NCBI GenBank assembly: GCA_030539035.1
Contig: JAUNSU010000009.1
Coordinates: 1 to 58,842 of the forward strand
Direction of reading: 5' to 3'
DNA length: 58,842 bases
Source: Planctomycetia bacterium
Lineage (GTDB): Bacteria; Planctomycetota; Planctomycetia; Pirellulales; Thermoguttaceae
Position numbers and translations under genes: made by a program. The notes below the pieces were generated by a model, which saw only the letters and a list, made by a program, of their open reading frames with translations, had not been told where the DNA came from and ran no database searches. Below, one piece after another: positions 1 to 8,090 of this stretch (position 1 is the first letter of the stretch; each line of letters begins with the position of its first letter).

Positions 1-28
1 GTTTATCCGTGTCATCCGTGGTTCCAAA
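1..28. repeat. Copy of the ATCCGTG short tandem repeat
   Basis: The first bases repeat the words ATCCGTG and CCGTGG at a spacing of about 10 to 11 bases. The same pattern occurs inside both repeat islands (near 2238-2270 and 22903-22936). It is cut by the window edge. From 29 to 294 I see no gene, only AT-rich sequence. Confidence 0.6.
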
Positions 29-294
29 CAAAAATATTTTTACAGTATGAGTAAAATCGTAAACCGGATTCTGTTTTCAGATCCGGATCCTTTACAGATC
101 CCGCCATTCGGTTTACAATTTGAAGGGATCGGATTATTTTAATTATTGTACATTAAAAACAGAACTTTTGGCGTTCAATTTTCGGGAAATGCGGATTTTT
201 TCGAATTTTTCGTCAAAAACCGACTGAAAATCGATCAAAAAAGTCCCATTTCGATCTGTTCACCCTCTTGGAGCGATCACGGAAAGGCCCAAAG

Positions 295-825
295 ATGAAA
301 AAAAAGCTCTCGGAAATGAGTTTGGAAGAATTATGGCGATTATTTCCGATCCAGCTTCGCCCGCACAATCCCTGCTGGAATCAATGGTATCAGGAAGAAT
401 TCGAGCGGTTGAAAAAGACCCTGCCCGAATCGGTCCGCATCCATCATATAGGGAGTACGGCCGTTCCCGATATTCTTGCAAAACCGATCATCGATATTCT
501 GATCGAAGCGGCGATTACGGATTTCAACCGGATCGATTCCATCCTTTTGCGGTCGGGATATCTTTGCATGAATACGGAAGAAAAACGCAGAGATTTTAAT
601 AAAGGATACACGGAAGACGGATTCGCGGATCGGGTCTTTCATCTTCATTTACGCGAGTTCGGCGATCATGATGAGATCTTTTTCCGGGATCTTTTAAGAG
701 CACGTCCCGATATCGCGGCGCAATATGAAGTCCTGAAAATCTCTCTTTGGAAGCAGTTTGAATTCAATCGCGATGCCTATACTGCCGGCAAAAGAGACTT
801 TATCCGAAAACAATCTGATAAATGA
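295..825 (+). CDS. GrpB family protein
   Basis: This encodes about 176 residues of the GrpB family, which has a nucleotidyltransferase-like fold and no firmly assigned reaction. The hallmark is the run HHIGSTAVP followed by AKPIIDI near residues 49-66. The C-terminal part, with FHLHLRE and YTAGKRDFI, also fits the family. I chose the ATG at 295 because GGAAAGG lies about 7 bases upstream; an in-frame TTG at 268 would add nine residues and has no such site. The gene stands alone in front of the promoter of the flavodiiron protein gene. The family call is good but the function is unknown. Confidence 0.82.
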   Translation: MKKKLSEMSLEELWRLFPIQLRPHNPCWNQWYQEEFERLKKTLPESVRIHHIGSTAVPDILAKPIIDILIEAAITDFNRIDSILLRSGYLCMNTEEKRRDFNKGYTEDGFADRVFHLHLREFGDHDEIFFRDLLRARPDIAAQYEVLKISLWKQFEFNRDAYTAGKRDFIRKQSDK

Positions 826-857
826 CTGGATTCCCTGATCTCCCATCAAGGCTTTCA

Positions 858-886
858 TTGACAAAATGAACGGATTCCATTACAAT
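858..886 (+). promoter_or_regulatory. Sigma-70-like promoter of the flavodiiron gene
   Basis: TTGACA at 858-863, a 17-base spacer and TACAAT at 881-886 form a near-consensus housekeeping promoter. Transcription would start near 893, giving a leader of about 67 bases before the ATG at 960. This is the best match to the consensus in the window. Confidence 0.72.
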
Positions 887-959
887 ATTAACGGTGTACC
901 GGAATTGCCGGGATCAGAAAAACAAGAGAATCAGGTCCTTTTAATGGAGAAGAAAGATC

Positions 960-2159
960 ATGTCTGAACTTCGTAATAATATTTTTTCCGTCGGCGCGGT
1001 CGATTGGAATGTCCGCGATTTTCACAGCTTCGATACCAAGCGCGGAGCAACGTACAATGCTTATCTCGTTCAGGATGAAAAAAACGCATTGATTGATGCG
1101 GTCAAAGCGCCCTTCGCGGAAACATTGTTCCGCAATATATCCGAAAAAACGGAGCTGGAAAAGATCAATTATGTTGTCTGCAATCATTGCGAACCGGATC
1201 ATTCGGGCGCACTTCCCGAGGTAATGAAAAGATTGACCAACGCGACTCTTTTGTGCAACGCGAAATGCAAAGATGTCCTGGCCGCGCATTACGATATTGC
1301 CGATTGGAAAATTCAGATCGTCGGTCCGACCGATCGAATCTCGCTGGGAACGCGGTCCATGATGTTTCTCAATACGCCAATGGTTCATTGGCCCGAATCG
1401 ATGATGACGTACATTCCCGAGGAGAAGATTCTCTTTTCCAATGATGCGTTCGGGCAGCATCTGGCAACTTCCGTCCGATTCGACGATCAATGGGATCTTC
1501 CGGAGATCATGCGGGAAGCGAAAGCGTATTACGCGAACATTGTAACCCCGTATGGAAGACAGGTACTCAAGACGCTCGAAGCCGCAAAGGATCTTCCGCT
1601 CGAAATGATCGCACCGAGCCATGGTTTAATCTGGCGCAAGAATCTCGGCACAATTCTTTCCGCATATTCCGATTGGGCGTCGGGCCGATACAGCGCCAAG
1701 GTTCTTATTCTTTACGATACGATGTGGGAAAGCACGAAGAAAATGGCCGAGGAGATCGCAAAGGGCGCAATTTCCGTTTCATCCGGTCTGGATGTCCAGC
1801 CGATTCATATTCGGAAGACGAGTTTGACCCGTATTGCAACGGAGCTGCTTGATACGCCGGTGATCGCGGTTGGATCCGCAACGCTGAATACGCTCATGAT
1901 GCCGATGATGGGCGCGGTTTTGACATACATTAAAGGCTTGAAATTCCGATCGAAATCGGCGGTTTCTTTTGGATCTGCGGGCTGGGGCCCCGGCGGTCCG
2001 GAATCGATCGCCAAATGGCTTGAAGAGATGAACTATCCGTTAGTTGCTCCTATGATCAAATCGAAATTCCTTCCGACGCCGGAGGTACTTGATCAATGTT
2101 TTCAAACGGGAATTACTCTTGGAAAACTCGCACTTGAAAAAGCGAAACAAAATGAATAA
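960..2159 (+). CDS. fprA: FprA-family A-type flavoprotein (flavodiiron protein)
   Basis: This 399-residue protein joins a metallo-beta-lactamase-like diiron domain (about 1-245) to a flavodoxin domain (about 250-399). Family members reduce O2 to water or NO to N2O in the cytoplasm of anaerobes. The expected iron ligands are visible: H76, E78, D80 and H81 in NHCEPDHSG, then H143, D162 and H221. There is no rubredoxin or NADH-reductase extension, so electrons must come from a separate partner. GGAG lies 10 to 12 bases before the ATG and a strong promoter sits at 858-886. The stop codon lies flush against the left edge of a repeat island. The family is certain; whether O2 or NO is preferred cannot be read from sequence. 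Confidence 0.93.
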   Translation: MSELRNNIFSVGAVDWNVRDFHSFDTKRGATYNAYLVQDEKNALIDAVKAPFAETLFRNISEKTELEKINYVVCNHCEPDHSGALPEVMKRLTNATLLCNAKCKDVLAAHYDIADWKIQIVGPTDRISLGTRSMMFLNTPMVHWPESMMTYIPEEKILFSNDAFGQHLATSVRFDDQWDLPEIMREAKAYYANIVTPYGRQVLKTLEAAKDLPLEMIAPSHGLIWRKNLGTILSAYSDWASGRYSAKVLILYDTMWESTKKMAEEIAKGAISVSSGLDVQPIHIRKTSLTRIATELLDTPVIAVGSATLNTLMMPMMGAVLTYIKGLKFRSKSAVSFGSAGWGPGGPESIAKWLEEMNYPLVAPMIKSKFLPTPEVLDQCFQTGITLGKLALEKAKQNE

Positions 2160-2608
2160 TTAGTGATTAGTGATTAGCGGGGGGGGCGGTGAAAAACATT
2201 GATCCCCGAACACGGTTCGAACCCGAGCGTAGATTTTGAAACCACGGATATTCACGGATAACCACGGATGGGACCTTTGAAGAAACATTGTTTTTTCTGA
2301 AAACCGGGGAAGCGGTGGCTGGCAACGCAGGCTTCCAGCCTGCCCGGCGGCAACGCCGCCGCTCTGTAATAGTCGTGGAGCTTATAAAAATCACAATCTT
2401 CCATTAAACCGGGGAAGCGGTGAAAAATAAGGATTCCGAAAAAGGTTCGAATCCGAGCGCTGGGACGGTGCCCGTCCCGGGCACCCGGCGGCAGCGCCGC
2501 CGCTCTGTAATAGGGTTGAAATCTCTAAAAAACGTTGTGATTCGATTAAGGATTGAACCACAAGCCCCCGAGCAATGTTGATTCCCTAATTCCGTGATTA
2601 TTTGTGCT

Positions 2609-2716
2609 TATCCGATAAGGCTCCGCAACGGTTTTTGCGGATTCACATCGTTCGGGACGACCAAGATGACCGCCCTCCGTATGCGGCTGCGCCGCTGATC
2701 CCTCACTAATCACTAA
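2609..2716 (+). repeat. Direct repeat, copy 1
   Basis: This copy of about 108 bases runs from a TTATCC word through GGCTCC, ACATCGTTCGGGACGACC and AAGATGACCGCC to the edge motif TCACTAATCACTAA. It matches 2960-3068 with scattered substitutions and small indels. Confidence 0.75.
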
Positions 2717-2959
2717 ACGATAATCACTATTTATAAGTTCTTTTTGCACTGCGCTTACAGCGCGCTGTTTATTGGGGGTTCGTTGCCCCGGGGTGCCGCA
2801 CAAACATTTAATGTTTGTGCTCTGCCCCGGGCTGGAAGGCACTGCCCCTACGGGGCGCTGTTTATTGACAATTCCAACCGTGTTAAGTAATATAGTCTCT
2901 TCCAACGAGGTTAATGGACATTTGCGTTTTATGGTATATATTGTCGTGTTCGTTTATGT

Positions 2960-3068
2960 TTATCCAAGGAGGCTCCACCGCGATTTTAGGGAATTTACAT
3001 CGTTCGGGACGACCAAGATGACCGCCTCCGTATGGGACTGCGCGGACGGGCATTCACTAATCACTAAT
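2960..3068 (+). repeat. Direct repeat, copy 2
   Basis: This is the second copy of the unit at 2609-2716 and again ends on the CACTAATCACTAA edge motif. The centre, from ACATCG to GACCGCC, is nearly identical. The flanks differ by short indels, which points to an old tandem duplication of the island edge. Confidence 0.75.
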
Positions 3069-3103
3069 CAAAAAAGCCCGATCTTAATAATAAGACCGGG
3101 CTT
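3069..3103 (-). terminator. Intrinsic terminator of the ribosomal superoperon
   Basis: A 12-base-pair stem (3074-3085 with 3092-3103, one G-T wobble) has a 6-base loop. On the minus strand it is followed by a run of T from the A tract at 3069-3073. It lies about 28 bases after the rplQ stop codon. Confidence 0.88.
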
Positions 3104-3130
3104 CTATTTCTTGCGTCCTGAATAATAAAC

Positions 3131-3706
3131 TTACTCTACAGACGGAACTTTCGGCGCCGCTTTTTTCTTTCGACTGTCGTTCTCACCGACAAATTCGATG
3201 ATCGCACGATCTCCGCCGTCACCGAGTCTGGGAGTCGCCAGTTTCATGATTCGCGTGTATCCGCCGTTTCGATTCACAAAACGAGGAGCAATCTTATCAC
3301 AAAGGATAGAAACTGCTTCCTTCGAATTCAGGATCTGGAACAGCTGACGACGAGCAGCAACAGACTTGGAAGAAAGATTGGCCCATTCTTTCCAGCCTTC
3401 GCCTTCACGCCATTTTTTCCATGCAGGACTTCCATGCTCGGCTTGCGTGCCGCGTTCATTGGCCTTGGCCGCACAGGCATTTCCCTTAATTGCGATCGTA
3501 ATGCATCGTTCAACAAAAGGACGAAGGGCTTTCGCCTTGGGCGCAGTCGTTGTAATACGGCCGGCAACCTTGGGAGCCATTTCCTTTGTGTCAAAATCAT
3601 CCTCATCCCTTTCGGTGAGAATCAGAGCAGTTGCCAGGTTTCTCAAGAGAGCCCGTTGATGACTGGGGCTTCTTCCAAAAATTTTACCAGTTCTTCTGTG
3701 TCGCAT
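3131..3706 (-). CDS. rplQ: 50S ribosomal protein L17, long form
   Basis: L17 lies near the exit of the large-subunit tunnel. The N-terminus (MRHRRTGKIFGRSPSHQRALLRNLA), the APKAKALRPFVE segment and the C-terminal RFVNRNGGYTRI motif are canonical. The protein is 191 residues, against the usual 115-130. Two insertions explain this: about 17 residues near 33-50 (acidic) and about 37 residues near 76-112 (rich in W, K, E and G). A short basic tail follows the core. It is the last gene of the superoperon, 32 bases after rpoA, and precedes the terminator at 3069-3103. Identity is certain; the role of the insertions is unknown. Confidence 0.95.
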   Translation of the reverse strand: MRHRRTGKIFGRSPSHQRALLRNLATALILTERDEDDFDTKEMAPKVAGRITTTAPKAKALRPFVERCITIAIKGNACAAKANERGTQAEHGSPAWKKWREGEGWKEWANLSSKSVAARRQLFQILNSKEAVSILCDKIAPRFVNRNGGYTRIMKLATPRLGDGGDRAIIEFVGENDSRKKKAAPKVPSVE

Positions 3707-3738
3707 TTTTCTGTACTTTATATAAAATTTTGTATTAA

Positions 3739-4761
3739 CTAAAAGGGATTAACCGCACCCTGATTTGCAGGAGGAGAAGGAATTCTCATCCCGAGGCGCA
3801 AACCGATCGCTGTTAATTTTTCTTTAACTTCGTTGAGAGTGGTTTCCCCGAAATTCCGAACTTCGAGAAGTGAATCTTCATTACGAACAACCAACTCGCG
3901 AACCGTATTGATATTTTCCGTTTCGAGACAATTCATGGCCCGAACGGAGAGATTAAGCTCGGCAAGGCTCATGGCCAGCTTTGCCTCAAGAGCGGGATCA
4001 AGTCCACTGGTACCGGCCGTTTTTGCACGGCTGAAAACATTTCCTTCAACGCGATCATACTGGATAAACGGGTTGAGATGTTTTCTGAGGATCTTCGCCG
4101 CTTCAACAAGAGCGAGTTCCGGATCGACAGTACCATCGGTTGTAATTTCCAGGATCAAACGGTCGTAATTCGTTTTCTGAACGACACGGGTTTCCTGAAC
4201 CTGATATTTAACATGCACTACCGGACTGAAGGAGGCGTCCAAAGGAATAGTGCCAATCTCCTCATTTCGATCTCTTGTAAGAGCCTGTTCCGCGGCGGGA
4301 ACATATCCTCTTCCGTTTTCGACGACCATTTCGAGATAGAAAGGGACATCGGCGGTCAAGGTTGCGATTACGAGATCAGTATTGATGATTTCGACCACGC
4401 TGTCGGGAATAATATCGCCGGCGGTAACAGGTCCGGCCTTGCTTTTTTCGATACGAATGACATGCGGTTTTTCATCATGCAAACGAACGATCAAAGATTT
4501 CACGTTAAGTGCGATCTCGGTAACATCTTCCATTACCCCGTCGAGGGAGGTATATTCAAGGGTCGCACCGCGAAGTTTCATTCGGGTAACGGCACTTCCT
4601 TCGAGGCTGGAAAGAAGGACCCTTCGAATGCTGTTTCCGACAGTAATTCCGAAGCCGCGTTCGAACGGTTCGGCAAAAAATTTTCCGTATGTTGGAGTAC
4701 AGGTATCCTTGTCGCAAGTAACCTTACTGGGAAGCTCCAATCCTCTCCATCTGATTCTCAT
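3739..4761 (-). CDS. rpoA: DNA-directed RNA polymerase subunit alpha
   Basis: The alpha subunit (340 residues) dimerises to nucleate RNA polymerase assembly. The N-terminal domain shows [22 protein letters not shown] near 31-53 and [11 protein letters not shown] near 74-84. A short linker leads to the C-terminal domain, whose helix-hairpin-helix region ([13 protein letters not shown] to [14 protein letters not shown], about 271-318) contacts UP elements and activators. It follows rpsD and precedes rplQ, the standard alpha-operon order. Length and domains are typical. Confidence 0.97.
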   Translation of the reverse strand: MRIRWRGLELPSKVTCDKDTCTPTYGKFFAEPFERGFGITVGNSIRRVLLSSLEGSAVTRMKLRGATLEYTSLDGVMEDVTEIALNVKSLIVRLHDEKPHVIRIEKSKAGPVTAGDIIPDSVVEIINTDLVIATLTADVPFYLEMVVENGRGYVPAAEQALTRDRNEEIGTIPLDASFSPVVHVKYQVQETRVVQKTNYDRLILEITTDGTVDPELALVEAAKILRKHLNPFIQYDRVEGNVFSRAKTAGTSGLDPALEAKLAMSLAELNLSVRAMNCLETENINTVRELVVRNEDSLLEVRNFGETTLNEVKEKLTAIGLRLGMRIPSPPANQGAVNPF

Positions 4762-4882
4762 GTATCAGGCGCTCCGATTATAAAGGTGAAAATAAATCCA
4801 GGATAACCGGCAATCTCGATTCACAACCGCTTTTTCGCAGAAGGAGAAAGCGGAAGGACGGACGACCGACACGAAAACCGAA

Positions 4883-5527
4883 CTATCGCGAGCAGAGCTC
4901 GACGATGAGCTGAGGCTCAACCTTAATGGAAACATCATCGGCGGCGGGCTCACGGAGAACGGTACCGGTGGGAATTTTCGCTCCGGCAGATTCGTTCACA
5001 GCGAATTCAAGGAATTCGGGTCGTTCCGAGACTTTGGCGTCAAGAGCGAGTTGAACGAGTTCGAGAGATCCTTTTTTATTTTTAACGGAGATCACATCAC
5101 CGGGACGGACGAGATAACTCGGGATATCGAGGAATTTTCCGTTCAGGAGGAGATGTCCATGAGCGATGATCTGGCGCGCCTGATTTCTCGACGTTGCAAA
5201 ACCAAGCCGATAAACGATATTATCAAGCCGGCGTTCGAGAAGGGTCATCAGGACCTTTCCGGTATTGCCTTTGGACCGTTCGGCCATTTGATAATACTTA
5301 CGGAACTGTTTCTCCAGAACTCCGTAGAATGTTTTCACTTTTTGTTTTTCACGAAGATGGATACCGTAATCGGTCAATTTTCCCCGTTTCAAACCGTGCA
5401 TACCGGGCGCGGTGGGGCGCTTTTCCATTGCACAAACCGAGGCGTTTTCACAACGAGCTCCTTTTAAAAAGAGCTTTACACCTTCCCGACGGCATCTCTT
5501 GCAGACCGCTCCTAAAGTTCGACCCAT
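4883..5527 (-). CDS. rpsD: 30S ribosomal protein S4
   Basis: S4 (214 residues) is a primary 16S rRNA binder that starts small-subunit assembly and in many bacteria represses its own operon. This is the zinc-binding form: C9, C12, C26 and C32 are present. The S4 RNA-binding domain (RRLDNIVYRLGFATSRNQARQIIAHGHLLLNG) spans about 95-127. It lies between rpsK and rpoA. Given the hairpin-bearing leader in front of rpmJ, S4 is a reasonable candidate for feedback control here, but that is inference. Confidence 0.96.
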   Translation of the reverse strand: MGRTLGAVCKRCRREGVKLFLKGARCENASVCAMEKRPTAPGMHGLKRGKLTDYGIHLREKQKVKTFYGVLEKQFRKYYQMAERSKGNTGKVLMTLLERRLDNIVYRLGFATSRNQARQIIAHGHLLLNGKFLDIPSYLVRPGDVISVKNKKGSLELVQLALDAKVSERPEFLEFAVNESAGAKIPTGTVLREPAADDVSIKVEPQLIVELCSR

Positions 5528-5672
5528 ATTATTTGTTGCTCCAGACTTAAATCGTCAATAAAACTTCTATAATGCTTTTTACTGATCTTCTTTCGGGAAT
5601 TAAGGCCGAAGATGATCCGGTCCAAGCTCGAAAGAGAGACATATTCCAATAAACGGGATCCCAAGATCCGAT

Positions 5673-6059
5673 TCAAACACGTCGACGTTTTGGGGGCCGG
5701 CATCCGTTGTGCGGGAGAGGAGTAACGTCTTCGATCGTTTTGATCGTAAGACCAGCCTGCTGCAAAGCGGTAATGGCCATATCGCGTCCGCTTCCGGGTC
5801 CTTTGACCTTAACGTCAATATCTTTCATCCCGAATTTTTTTGCCTTATCGGCAGCCTGCTGAGCGGCCATTTGTCCACCGTAAGGAGTACTTTTCCGGCT
5901 TCCTTTGAATCCGCTGGTACCGGCGGTAGCCCAGCAGAGAGTATCGCCCTTCACATCGCTAATGGTAACATTAGTGTTGTTGAATGTTGCCTTGATATGG
6001 GCAACACCGCTGGCAACGGTTCTTTTGACCTTACGTTTTTTCGCAACTGTCTTAGCCAC
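5673..6059 (-). CDS. rpsK: 30S ribosomal protein S11
   Basis: S11 (about 128 residues) sits on the 30S platform beside the Shine-Dalgarno helix. The core [16 protein letters not shown], the [12 protein letters not shown] segment and the C-terminal [13 protein letters not shown] are canonical. I place the start at a GTG (6059) with GGGAGA about 10 bases upstream, which gives the usual family length. The frame stays open to 6149, but that would add 30 residues unlike any S11. The gene lies between rpsM and rpsD. Confidence 0.93.
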   Translation of the reverse strand: MAKTVAKKRKVKRTVASGVAHIKATFNNTNVTISDVKGDTLCWATAGTSGFKGSRKSTPYGGQMAAQQAADKAKKFGMKDIDVKVKGPGSGRDMAITALQQAGLTIKTIEDVTPLPHNGCRPPKRRRV

Positions 6060-6271
6060 TTTTTTTCTGTCTCCCAAAATATACTTTAGATTAACACGGA
6101 GGAATCGGAGATTCCGCGATTGATTCGAACCCTTCGAACCGATCTCCATGCAATCGATTTTAAACTGCGATTACAAACAGAGGAGGCGAGATCGACTGAT
6201 CCGCCAACAGTGTACCAGCAAGGGATCCGCAATAGGACAAAGGGATCCCGTACCTGATACAGTAAACTGGA

Positions 6272-6655
6272 TCAATGAAGATCCTTGACGCCTTTCTTTC
6301 CGGCGACGGTCTTTTTGGGGCCTTTACGTGTACGGGCATTGGTTTGCGTTCTTTGACCGCGCACAGGGAGACCCTTTCGATGGCGAATTCCGCGATAGCA
6401 GCCGATTTCTTTCAAACGCGCTATATGCTGATTCACCTGACGGCGAAGCTGACCTTCGACGATATAATCATTATCGAGAAGGACGGCGAGCCGTGCAATT
6501 TCATCTTCTTTCAGTTTGCTTGCACGAATCGTCGGATCAATTCCGGCTTTTCGGCAAAGTTCACTCGCAACGAGCGGACCAACGCCATAAAGATAGGTCA
6601 ACGAAATCGCAGTCGGCCGATTGTTCGGAATATCAACACCCAATAGACGAGGCAT
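6272..6655 (-). CDS. rpsM: 30S ribosomal protein S13
   Basis: S13 (127 residues) is in the head of the 30S subunit and contacts the P-site tRNA and the 50S subunit. The PRLLGVDIPNNRP start, LTYLYGVGP helix-hairpin-helix and basic tail (GLPVRGQRTQTNARTRKGP) are typical. The ATG at 6655, with GGGAGAG about 8 bases upstream, is preferred over the in-frame GTG at 6661. It follows rpmJ as in other alpha operons. Confidence 0.95.
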   Translation of the reverse strand: MPRLLGVDIPNNRPTAISLTYLYGVGPLVASELCRKAGIDPTIRASKLKEDEIARLAVLLDNDYIVEGQLRRQVNQHIARLKEIGCYRGIRHRKGLPVRGQRTQTNARTRKGPKKTVAGKKGVKDLH

Positions 6656-6701
6656 CTGCACTCTCCCTTTTGAACTTCTTATTCATTAAAAAATGGACAA
6701 A

Positions 6702-6815
6702 TCAACCCTGCCGCTGCTTATGTCGCGGATTGACACAAATAACAAAAATTTTCCCTTTGCGCTTTACGATCTTGCAGTTTTCGCAGATCCGTTTGACACT
6801 CGCTTGAACTTTCAT
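6702..6815 (-). CDS. rpmJ: 50S ribosomal protein L36
   Basis: This is a very short gene of 37 codons. The product begins [14 protein letters not shown] and ends NPRHKQRQG. The zinc-binding residues C11, C14, C27 and H32 are all present, so it is the zinc form of bL36. It stabilises domain structure in 23S rRNA. It heads the alpha-operon part of the cluster, just before rpsM, and has its own promoter about 190 bases upstream. infA, which often precedes rpmJ, is missing. Confidence 0.94.
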   Translation of the reverse strand: MKVQASVKRICENCKIVKRKGKIFVICVNPRHKQRQG

Positions 6816-7000
6816 CGCAATACTCTCGTTTTCTTAAAATGGACCACGGGTTTCCCCTGCTCTGATTTGCAGGTTCTTCACCGAATCGGAGAACCCGCAT
6901 CCCCATCTCTTTCGGGCAAAATTCCTTTTCCGAAATTCTTCCGTTAAGACGGAAGGGAATCCCGAGCTATAAGGAAAGTCCCCCAAATTATATAAAAATA
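6816..7000 (-). promoter_or_regulatory. Structured leader of rpmJ-rpsM-rpsK-rpsD-rpoA-rplQ
   Basis: The leader predicted from the promoter at 7007-7034 is about 185 bases and has no gene. It holds a perfect 7-bp hairpin with a 4-base loop at 6938-6955 and a second stem pairing 6872-6877 with 6890-6895. This fits an autoregulatory leader, for example for S4, but the regulator is not shown by the sequence. The rest of the gap to map (7035-7215) is A/T-rich with long A and T tracts and no gene. Confidence 0.5.
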
Positions 7001-7006
7001 TGTTTT

Positions 7007-7034
7007 ATTATAGGAATTCTTCCGGCATTGCCAA
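7007..7034 (-). promoter_or_regulatory. Sigma-70-like promoter before rpmJ
   Basis: On the minus strand TTGGCA (7034-7029), a 16-base spacer and a perfect TATAAT (7012-7007) form a strong promoter. It would let the alpha-operon part of the superoperon be transcribed separately from the genes upstream. Confidence 0.72.
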
Positions 7035-7215
7035 GGGTGGAGCACAAAAAAATGTCCCAATCCTTAAGAAATTCCCGTTTTTTTCATAAAAAAAACAAAA
7101 AAAATCGAAAAAAATTTTTATTCAGGCCTATTTTTCGGAAAAAATTTTTTCACGTTTTCATTGAGAAACGGGTCTGAAAATAAAAAAAACTTTCGGAATT
7201 GCAACGTTTGCCGGG

Positions 7216-8073
7216 TCAATCGAGGCTCATTTTGCCCGCATCGCGCGCCGCGCGATATTTTTCAAAAAACTGATCGGCCATTGCTTTTTCCTCTCCGGTG
7301 GTCGGTTCACCAGTAAGGATGAACGGACCCGACTTGAGGATTCCGACCGTATGTTCGGAATGGGCACTTCGAGCGCCGTCGGCAGTACTCATGGTCCAAT
7401 GATCCGGTTCCGGATGAACTTTCTTCGTTCCGGCATTGACCATTGGCTCGATCGCGATCACAACACCTGGTCGAATCGGAAAATCTCCATACCGCTGGAA
7501 TTCCCGATAGACATAGTTGGGAACCTGGGGTTCTTCGTGCATTTCGCGTCCGATCCCATGTCCGACGAAGGTTTCGACAACGGAAAAACCGGCTTTTTTA
7601 ACGTATTTTTCCATTTCACGGGCAATATCGCTCCACATTTTTCTCGTTTTCAGGAGCTTGATCGCCAACTTCAGCGTTTGACGCGTTGTTTCCACGAGTT
7701 TTTTGGACTCAGGATCGACATTTCCGACCATGTAGGTTTCCGCCGCGTCGCCGCACCATCCTTCGATTTTGCACCCGGTATCCACACTGACGATATCACC
7801 GTCCTGAATGATCCGTTCTTTGGAGGGAATGGCATGAACGATCTGTTCGTTAATGGAAACGCAGCAGGTTGCGGGATACGGGACCCTTCCGGGCACCCCT
7901 TTGAATAAAGGAACCGCACCATTGGCAACGAACATTCGTTCGACTTCAAGGTCCAATTCCGCAGTGGACATTCCGGCGCGGATAATTTCGGAAGCGAGCT
8001 TATGGCCCGCCCAGGTCAAAAGACCTGCTTTTCTCATCGCATGAATGTCCCGTTCCGTTTTTAAAGAAATCAC
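7216..8073 (-). CDS. map: Type I methionine aminopeptidase
   Basis: This enzyme (285 residues) removes the initiator methionine from new proteins. The five metal ligands are visible: D98 (VDTG), D109 (CGDA), H172 (GHGIG), E209 (IEPM) and E240 (HSEHT). H80 also matches the family. A 30-residue C-terminal extension follows the core. It lies 17 bases after adk, as in many spc operons. No N-terminal SH3 or zinc extension is present. Confidence 0.96.
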   Translation of the reverse strand: MISLKTERDIHAMRKAGLLTWAGHKLASEIIRAGMSTAELDLEVERMFVANGAVPLFKGVPGRVPYPATCCVSINEQIVHAIPSKERIIQDGDIVSVDTGCKIEGWCGDAAETYMVGNVDPESKKLVETTRQTLKLAIKLLKTRKMWSDIAREMEKYVKKAGFSVVETFVGHGIGREMHEEPQVPNYVYREFQRYGDFPIRPGVVIAIEPMVNAGTKKVHPEPDHWTMSTADGARSAHSEHTVGILKSGPFILTGEPTTGEEKAMADQFFEKYRAARDAGKMSLD

Positions 8074-8090
8074 TTTTACGCCTTCCGTCT

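Larger units (their letters stand above)
2159..3070. repeat. Repeat island 1, non-coding, bounded by inverted edge motifs
   Basis: This 0.9-kb stretch has no credible gene. It opens with ATTAGTGATTAGTGATTAG and closes with CACTAATCACTAATCA, the same motif inverted. Inside are ATCCGTG tandem repeats (about 2238-2270), two copies of an ACCGGGGAAGCGGTG word (about 2301-2420), two CGGCGGC-rich modules ending in CTCTGTAATAG, and a palindromic module CACAAACATT/AATGTTTGTG near 2800-2822. Most modules recur in opposite orientation in island 2 (22161-23075). It lies between the stop codon of the flavodiiron gene and the terminator of the ribosomal operon. Open frames here are short and made of repeat modules. 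The overall element is my inference; the repeats are plain in the sequence. Confidence 0.75.

Noticed and set aside
2159-3070. CRISPR array in the repeat island
   Set aside because: Repeats differ in length and spacing, there are no regular spacers, and no cas genes lie nearby.
2772-3125. Open frame across island 1 and the ribosomal terminator
   Set aside because: It runs through two repeat units and the terminator stem, and its protein has no domain-like character.
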